In this document: positions 59,670-64,000 of the stretch, piece after piece
Layout of the letters: each line of letters starts with the position of its first letter
Position numbering within the stretch: position 1 is the first letter of the stretch
From: Cellulomonas sp. ES6
GTDB lineage: Bacteria > Actinomycetota > Actinomycetes > Actinomycetales > Cellulomonadaceae
Assembly (NCBI RefSeq): GCF_030053835.1
Contig: NZ_CP125655.1
Location: forward strand, 372,001-436,000
Reading direction: 5' to 3'
Length of the DNA stretch: 64,000 bases
Notes under the pieces: generated by a model
Database searches by the model: none
The model's input: only the letters and a program-made list of their open reading frames with translations
What the model was told of the DNA's origin: nothing
Translations under genes and position numbers: made by a program

Positions 59670-60386
59670 TCAGGCCCCGCCGGCGGACGCCAGCAGGTCC
59701 TCCAGCACGACGCCGGACAGGCGCCGGAACGCCCGCCGCGGCCGGGTGCGGTCGAGCACCGCGACCTCCAGCTGCGCGGCGGGGATGACGCGGCGGTCGT
59801 CCTCGTCGGCGCCGTCGGACGGCGTGCCGAGCACGCGCACCGCGAGACCGAGCACGTCGGCGAGCGGCATGCCCGGCACCCACGCGCCGGCCACCTCGTC
59901 GCGCAGCCGCTCGGCCTGGCCGCCCATGACCACGAACCCGCGCTCGTCCGCCACCGACCCGTCGTACGACAGCCGGTAGATCTGGTCCGTGGCGGCGTCG
60001 GCGCCCACCTCCGCGACGACGAGCTCGACCTCCAGCGGCTTGGACTCCGTGGTGAAGACCGTGCCGAGCGTCTGGGCGTACGCGTTCGCGAGCCCGCGGG
60101 CGTTGACGTCCCGGCGGTCGTAGGAGTAGCCGCGCAGGTCGGCGTACCGCACGCCGGCCACCCGCAGGTTCTCGAACTCGTTGTACTTGCCGACCGCCGC
60201 GAAGGCGATGCGGTCGTAGATCTCCGACACCTTGTGCAGCGCCCGGGACGGGTTCTCGGTCGCGAACGCGATGCCGTCCTCGTAGGCGAGGACCACGACG
60301 GACCGGCCGCGGGCGATGCCCTTGCGCGCGTAGTCCGCCCGGTCCTTCATGAGCTGCTCGGGCGAGACGTAGAACGGCATGCTCAT
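59670..60386 (-). CDS. prcA: Proteasome subunit alpha PrcA
   Basis: PrcA forms the outer rings of the 20S core and gates entry. The 238-residue protein opens [27 protein letters not shown], the alpha-type N-terminal gate. ATG 60384-60386 overlaps the prcB stop as ATGA. The C-terminus does not end in a special motif that I recognise. Confidence 0.96.
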   Translation of the reverse strand: MSMPFYVSPEQLMKDRADYARKGIARGRSVVVLAYEDGIAFATENPSRALHKVSEIYDRIAFAAVGKYNEFENLRVAGVRYADLRGYSYDRRDVNARGLANAYAQTLGTVFTTESKPLEVELVVAEVGADAATDQIYRLSYDGSVADERGFVVMGGQAERLRDEVAGAWVPGMPLADVLGLAVRVLGTPSDGADEDDRRVIPAAQLEVAVLDRTRPRRAFRRLSGVVLEDLLASAGGA

Positions 60387-61234
60387 GCGGGGTCACCCTC
60401 CTGCCGGGCCCGGGCGTGCTGCTCGGCGCGGTCGGCCAGCACCCGGGCCACCACCTCGCCGAGCGCGTCCTGCGGCACCCGCAGGTAGCCCGCGGCGGTC
60501 ACGGTCGCCACGACCGGCCAGATGCGGCGCGCCTGGTCCGGTCCCCCGGTCGCCGAGTCGTCGTCGGCGGCGTCCACCAGGGCCTCCACCGCCACGCGGA
60601 CCGCCGCGTCGGCGTCGAGCCCCGGCTGCCAGAGCTTCTTGAGCGAGCCGCGCGCGAACACGGACCCCGAGCCCACGCTGTGGTGCTGGTGCTCCTCGTA
60701 GCGCCCGCCGGTGACGTCGTACGAGAAGATCCGTCCGCTGCCGCGGTCCAGGTCGAACCCGGCGAACAGCGGCACCACCGCGAGCCCCTGCATCGCGAGC
60801 CCGAGGTTCCCCCGGATCATCGTGGCGAGCCGGTTCGCCTTGCCGTCGAGCGAGAGCAGCGTGCCCTCGATCTTCTCGTAGTGCTCGAGCTCGAGCTGGA
60901 ACAGCCGGACCAGCTCGACGGCCAGCCCGGCGGTGCCGGCGATCCCGACGGCCGAGTAGTCGTCGGCCGGGAAGACCTTCTCGATGTCCCGCGAGGCGAT
61001 CTGCGAGCCCATCGTGGCGCGCCGGTCGCCCGCCATGACCACCCCGCCGTCGAACGTCAGCGCGACGATCGTGGTGGCGTGCGGGGCGGGCACCTCACCG
61101 ACCGGCAGCGCCGGGCGCCGGCCCGGCAGCAGGTCCGGGGCGTGCTGGGACAGGAAGTCGACGAAGGACGACGACCCGGGCGTCGTGAAGGCGCCGGGCA
61201 GCCGCCCCGCGGGGCTCAGCGGGTCGGTCGGCAC
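60383..61234 (-). CDS. prcB: Proteasome subunit beta PrcB
   Basis: PrcB is the catalytic subunit of the 20S core. The 283-residue precursor has a 53-residue propeptide that ends H-A, followed by [11 protein letters not shown]. Thr54 should become the catalytic N-terminal Thr1 after self-cleavage. A-G-D-R-R-A-T-M-G follows as in the family. GTG 61232-61234 begins 4 nt after the pup stop codon. Confidence 0.96.
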   Translation of the reverse strand: MPTDPLSPAGRLPGAFTTPGSSSFVDFLSQHAPDLLPGRRPALPVGEVPAPHATTIVALTFDGGVVMAGDRRATMGSQIASRDIEKVFPADDYSAVGIAGTAGLAVELVRLFQLELEHYEKIEGTLLSLDGKANRLATMIRGNLGLAMQGLAVVPLFAGFDLDRGSGRIFSYDVTGGRYEEHQHHSVGSGSVFARGSLKKLWQPGLDADAAVRVAVEALVDAADDDSATGGPDQARRIWPVVATVTAAGYLRVPQDALGEVVARVLADRAEQHARARQEGDPA

Positions 61235-61237
61235 GCG

Positions 61238-61441
61238 TCACTGCCCGCCCTTCTGCACGAACCCGCGCACGAACTGCTCGGCGTTGGTCTCCAGGACGTC
61301 GTCGATCTCCTCGAGGAGCGCGTCGACCTCCGCGTCGCGCTGCTGCGCCGCCGCGGTCGCCTGCTCGACGTCCGGGCCGTCGACCGGCTCGTCGTCCTCG
61401 CGGCGGTCCCGAGCGCGTTCCTGACCTGATCGGTCGGCCAT
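61238..61441 (-). CDS. pup: Prokaryotic ubiquitin-like protein Pup
   Basis: The 67-residue protein has the Pup pattern: a charged N-terminus, a helical L-L-E-E-I-D-D-V-L-E-T-N-A-E-Q-F-V-R-G-F-V-Q-K-G-G-Q end. The last residue is Gln, so Dop must deamidate it to Glu before ligation by PafA. ATG 61441 has GGAGGTGG just upstream. A -10-like TAGGGT lies at 61506-61511. Confidence 0.97.
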   Translation of the reverse strand: MADRSGQERARDRREDDEPVDGPDVEQATAAAQQRDAEVDALLEEIDDVLETNAEQFVRGFVQKGGQ

Positions 61442-61505
61442 CGTCCACCTCCGGCGGTAGTCCGGACGGGGCCCGGAGAGCTGGACCGGGCACCGCAGTG
61501 GCACC

Positions 61506-61511
61506 ACCCTA
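61506..61511 (-). promoter_or_regulatory. Putative -10 TAGGGT of the pup-prcBA operon
   Basis: TAGGGT on the minus strand fits TANNNT and would give a leader of about 60 nt before ATG 61441. It lies just past the dop stop (61577). Confidence 0.45.
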
Positions 61512-61576
61512 GGCCCTGGTCGGCGCGGGTTCGCGTGCGCCACGGGGCCGCCGCCCCGCACCGGCCGGCGGGGGCG

Positions 61577-63181
61577 TCAGGAGCCGAGCGCCTCCAGCAG
61601 GCTGGCGACGTCCGGCGAGCCCGCCAGCAGGCCCTCGACGTGCGCCCGCGTGCCGCGCAGCGGGTCGCGCATGGGGACGCGCCGGAGCGTCGGCGCCCCG
61701 GGGACGTCGAAGACGACCGAGTCCCAGGACGCCGCCGAGACGTGCGTGCCGAAGCGGGCGATCGTCTCGCCGCGGAAGTACGCGCGCGTGTCCTCCGGCG
61801 GGTGCGACACGGCCGACGCGACCGCCTCGTCCGTCACGAGGCGCTCGACCGCTCCCGCGCCGACGAGCCGGTGGTACAGCCCGCGCTCGGGTCGCACGTC
61901 GGACCACTGCAGGTCGACGGCGGCGAGGCGCGGGTGGTCCCAGTCCAGGTGGTCGCGCCGCCGGAGCCCCTCGAGCAGCCGCATCTTGGCGAGCCACTCC
62001 ACCTCCCGGGCGCACGACGCGGGGTCCGACCCCAGCCGCTCCAGCAGCGAGCCCCAGCGCGCGACGACGTCCGCGGTCTGCGCGTCGACCTCCGCGGCGC
62101 CCCGCCCGAGCGCGGTGCGGACGGCCGCGAGATACTCGCGCTGCACCTCGAGCGCGGTCAGCCGGCGCCCGTCGGCGAGCGGCAGGCGCGCGGTCAGCGT
62201 GAGGTCGTGGCTGACGGTGTGCACGGCGCGCACCGGGTCGGCGAGCGCCAGGCGGTCCAGCGCGGTCGCCAGGTCGGCGGCGGCGCCGGACGCGATGCGC
62301 TCGACCAGCCACAGCACCAGGGACGTCGTGCCGAGCTTGAGGTACGTCGGCACCTCCAGCAGGTTCGCGTCCCCGATGATGACGTGCAGCCGGCGCCAGC
62401 GGTCCGGGTCGGCGTGCGGCTCGTCACGGGTGTTGACGATCGGGCGGCGCAGGGTCGTCTCGAGGCCGACCTCCGCCTCGATGTAGTCCGCCCGCTGGGA
62501 GAGCTGGAACCCGGCCTCCTCGCCCCGCTGGCCCAGGCCGACGCGGCCGGCGCCCGTGAAGACCTGGCGGGTCACCAGGAACGGCATCACCCGCGCGGCG
62601 AGGTCCGCGAACGGCACCGCGCGGTCGACGAGGAAGTTCTCGTGGGTGCCGTAGGTCGCGCCCTTGCCGTCGACGTTGTTCTTGTAGAGCGCCACGTCGG
62701 GCAGCGCGGCGGTCGACGCCAGGGCGCGCACCGAGGCCAGCATGACGAGCTCGCCCGCCCGGTCCCAGCGCACGGCGTCGAGCGGGTTGGTCACCTCCGG
62801 CGACGAGTACTCGGGGTGGGCGTGGTCGACGTACAGGCGCGCGCCGTTGGTGAGGATGACGTTCGCCGCACCGGGGTCCTCGTACTCCTCCACCAGCGAG
62901 CGGGCGACCTCCTGCGGGCCGTCGCCCGACGGTGCGGGCCGGGCCGGGTCGTCCGTCAGCAGCGACGGGTGCGCCGCCGCGCGCTGCAGGTGGAAACCGC
63001 GTGCGTCCTGCAGCGGGTCCTCGTCGTCGTAGTCCCACCGGGCCCTGGTGCGGCCGGCCCCGCGGGCGGCGGCGTGCACCGCCACCACGTGGCTGGACAG
63101 CAGCATGGGGTTGGCGGTGGGGCGGCCGGGCTGCAGCACGCCGTACTCGGTCTCGATCCCCATCACGCGGCGCACGGTCAC
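61577..63181 (-). CDS. dop: Depupylase/Pup deamidase Dop
   Basis: Dop converts Pup-Gln to Pup-Glu and also removes Pup from targets. The 534-residue protein opens with V-M-G-I-E-T-E-Y-G-V and carries the Dop-specific loop near residues 45-90 (W-D-Y-D-D-E-D-P-L-Q-D-A-R-G-F) that PafA lacks. It has H-P-E-Y-S-S near residue 120, K-N-N-V-D-G-K-G-A-T-Y-G-T-H-E-N near residue 168, and N-T-R-D-E-P-H-A-D near residue 250. GTG 63181 has -10 TAGGCT (63189-63194) 7 nt upstream, so it is probably leaderless. Confidence 0.96.
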   Translation of the reverse strand: MTVRRVMGIETEYGVLQPGRPTANPMLLSSHVVAVHAAARGAGRTRARWDYDDEDPLQDARGFHLQRAAAHPSLLTDDPARPAPSGDGPQEVARSLVEEYEDPGAANVILTNGARLYVDHAHPEYSSPEVTNPLDAVRWDRAGELVMLASVRALASTAALPDVALYKNNVDGKGATYGTHENFLVDRAVPFADLAARVMPFLVTRQVFTGAGRVGLGQRGEEAGFQLSQRADYIEAEVGLETTLRRPIVNTRDEPHADPDRWRRLHVIIGDANLLEVPTYLKLGTTSLVLWLVERIASGAAADLATALDRLALADPVRAVHTVSHDLTLTARLPLADGRRLTALEVQREYLAAVRTALGRGAAEVDAQTADVVARWGSLLERLGSDPASCAREVEWLAKMRLLEGLRRRDHLDWDHPRLAAVDLQWSDVRPERGLYHRLVGAGAVERLVTDEAVASAVSHPPEDTRAYFRGETIARFGTHVSAASWDSVVFDVPGAPTLRRVPMRDPLRGTRAHVEGLLAGSPDVASLLEALGS

Positions 63182-63188
63182 GCCTGCC

Positions 63189-63194
63189 AGCCTA
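63189..63194 (-). promoter_or_regulatory. Leaderless -10 TAGGCT of dop
   Basis: TAGGCT on the minus strand is followed by 7 nt and then GTG 63181. It is the same hexamer and spacing as at uvrC. Confidence 0.6.
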
Positions 63195-63195
63195 C

Positions 63196-63222
63196 GGGCC
63201 CGGAGCCGTCGGCCCCGGGCCC
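63196..63222 (-). terminator. Possible terminator of the DUF4353-type gene
   Basis: GGGCCCGG (63196-63203) and CCGGGCCC (63215-63222) form an 8-bp stem. It lies 18 nt past the stop at 63241 and just upstream of the dop promoter. Confidence 0.4.
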
Positions 63223-63240
63223 TCGGGCGGGCCGGTCCCC

Positions 63241-64000
63241 TCAGGCGTCCGCGCCGCCGCCGGGCATCCCGCCGCCGCGGGTGGCGCCGTCGCCGCCGGG
63301 CCCCCCGCCCATCGCCCCGCCGCCCCTGCCGGCGGTGTGCTCGCCGGCGGTGACGGTCAGCAGCTCCGTGGCGCCCGAGGCGTCCCCGCTCTCGCTGTAC
63401 CCCGCGACCACGTCGCCCGAGGACTGCGCCCCGGAGACGACCGTGTACGTCTCGCCGGCGGTGATCGCCGAGGACGAGACCACCAGGGAGCTGAGGGCCT
63501 TGGCCGGGGTGAAGGTCGCGACGACCGTGCCGTCCGCGTCGACGACCGCCAGCGTGGTACCGGCGGGCTGCGCGCTGTCGAAGGTCGCGGAGACCCATCC
63601 CTGACCGTCCGCGTCGGGGGCCTCCGCCATGCCCGACGAGCCGGCCGCCACGAGCGTGCCGCCCGTCACCGCGAGCGTGCCGTTGGAGTCCAGGGCGCCG
63701 TTCCCGTCGTTCGTGGGCCCGTTCACGACCACGACGCCGCCCGACATCGTCAGGGAGCCGTTCGAGTCGAGCCCGTCACCACCCGCGTCGACGGCGAGCG
63801 TGCCGCCGGTGATGGTGAGGGTCGCGGCGCCCGCGGCCTCGCCCTGCGGACCGCCCGCGGCTCCCCCACCGCCCTCGGCGGTGCTGCTGCCGGCCTCCGA
63901 GGCGTTGAGCCCGTCGTCCGAGGCCGTGACGGCCAGGTCGCCGCCCGCGATCGTGATCGCCTCGGCCTCCAGGCCCTCGGACGACGTGACGACCTCGAGC
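63241..64000 (-). CDS. DUF4353-type (carbohydrate-binding-like) secreted protein, 5' end outside window
   Basis: The open frame enters from the right edge and ends at the stop 63241-63243 (252 codons visible). It has a repeated T-I-T-G-G-T-L-A-V / D-G-L-D-S-N-G-S / M-S-G-G-V-V-V-V-N beta-solenoid-like pattern, typical of DUF4353 proteins that often accompany CotH kinases. The C-terminus is Gly/Ala-rich and low complexity, ending G-G-G-M-P-G-G-G-A-D-A. The start and signal peptide lie outside the window. It sits 59 nt upstream of dop, where the proteasomal ATPase is often found. Confidence 0.8.
   Translation of the reverse strand, partial: LEVVTSSEGLEAEAITIAGGDLAVTASDDGLNASEAGSSTAEGGGGAAGGPQGEAAGAATLTITGGTLAVDAGGDGLDSNGSLTMSGGVVVVNGPTNDGNGALDSNGTLAVTGGTLVAAGSSGMAEAPDADGQGWVSATFDSAQPAGTTLAVVDADGTVVATFTPAKALSSLVVSSSAITAGETYTVVSGAQSSGDVVAGYSESGDASGATELLTVTAGEHTAGRGGGAMGGGPGGDGATRGGGMPGGGADA

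Overview
This window is chromosomal DNA from a very high-GC actinobacterium. The lineage markers are a Pup-proteasome locus (dop, pup, prcB, prcA, pafA), WhiA, RbpA, OpcA, a yvcK-rapZ-uvrC-whiA block, and many GTG starts with 4-base start/stop overlaps. The gene content and order suggest Cellulomonas or a close relative in Cellulomonadaceae; this is inference from gene order, not a database result. No insertion sequence, prophage, CRISPR array or rRNA was seen. One tRNA is present. Base composition looks even across the window.

Layout, left to right. 1-13 kb is an accessory transport and stress region. It holds a fused double ABC exporter (cut by the left edge), a two-domain VOC protein, a heterodimeric ABC exporter pair with one degenerate ATPase site, two MFS exporters, and a CoA-disulfide reductase/rhodanese fusion with a small Cys protein behind a CsoR/CstR-type operator. 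The second MFS gene resembles chloramphenicol exporters and has a short leader ORF plus a Shine-Dalgarno-masking hairpin. 13-15.4 kb has tRNA-Pro(GGG) and a GntR-MFS pair. 15.4-25.5 kb is a long minus-strand housekeeping operon: xerD, parA-like, scpA, scpB, rluB, tyrA, cmk, plsC-like, der and a membrane protein. 25.5-31.2 kb has ctaB divergent from tal-zwf-opcA-pgl (pentose phosphate pathway, without tkt). 31.5-36.7 kb has rbpA, secG, the glycolytic set tpiA-pgk-gap, and whiA. 36.7-44.4 kb has yvcK, rapZ, uvrC, an OsmC-like gene and uvrA with a LexA box. 44.4-50.2 kb has a GH15 glycosidase with a metallo-beta-lactamase-fold partner, a DUF4190-like protein with triplicated Cys modules, an acyl-CoA dehydrogenase and a YciI-like protein. 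50.2-52.5 kb holds two TerC genes behind a yybP-ykoY-type (manganese) leader. 52.5-58.3 kb has a VOC protein, uvrB, pcp, coaE, hisF and an FKBP lipoprotein. 58.3-63.2 kb is the Pup-proteasome locus. The right edge cuts a DUF4353-type secreted protein.

How the genes work together. All three nucleotide-excision repair genes (uvrA, uvrB, uvrC) lie within 17 kb. Chromosome segregation genes (xerD, parA, scpA, scpB) are translationally chained. Central carbon metabolism is split between a G6PDH-centred operon and a gap-pgk-tpiA operon. Pup, its deamidase/depupylase, its ligase and the 20S core are contiguous, but the Mpa/ARC ATPase is not adjacent to dop within the window.

The observations most worth a second look are: the leader-peptide attenuator at 11.8-12.0 kb; the CsoR/CstR operator at 11.75 kb; the TerC riboswitch with a mutually exclusive Shine-Dalgarno hairpin; a probable frameshift at a C6 run in rluB; a recurring TANNNT-6/7-nt-start pattern that points to widespread leaderless transcription; and an unusual repeat cluster after pgl. 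I did not find a clearly new multi-gene system.
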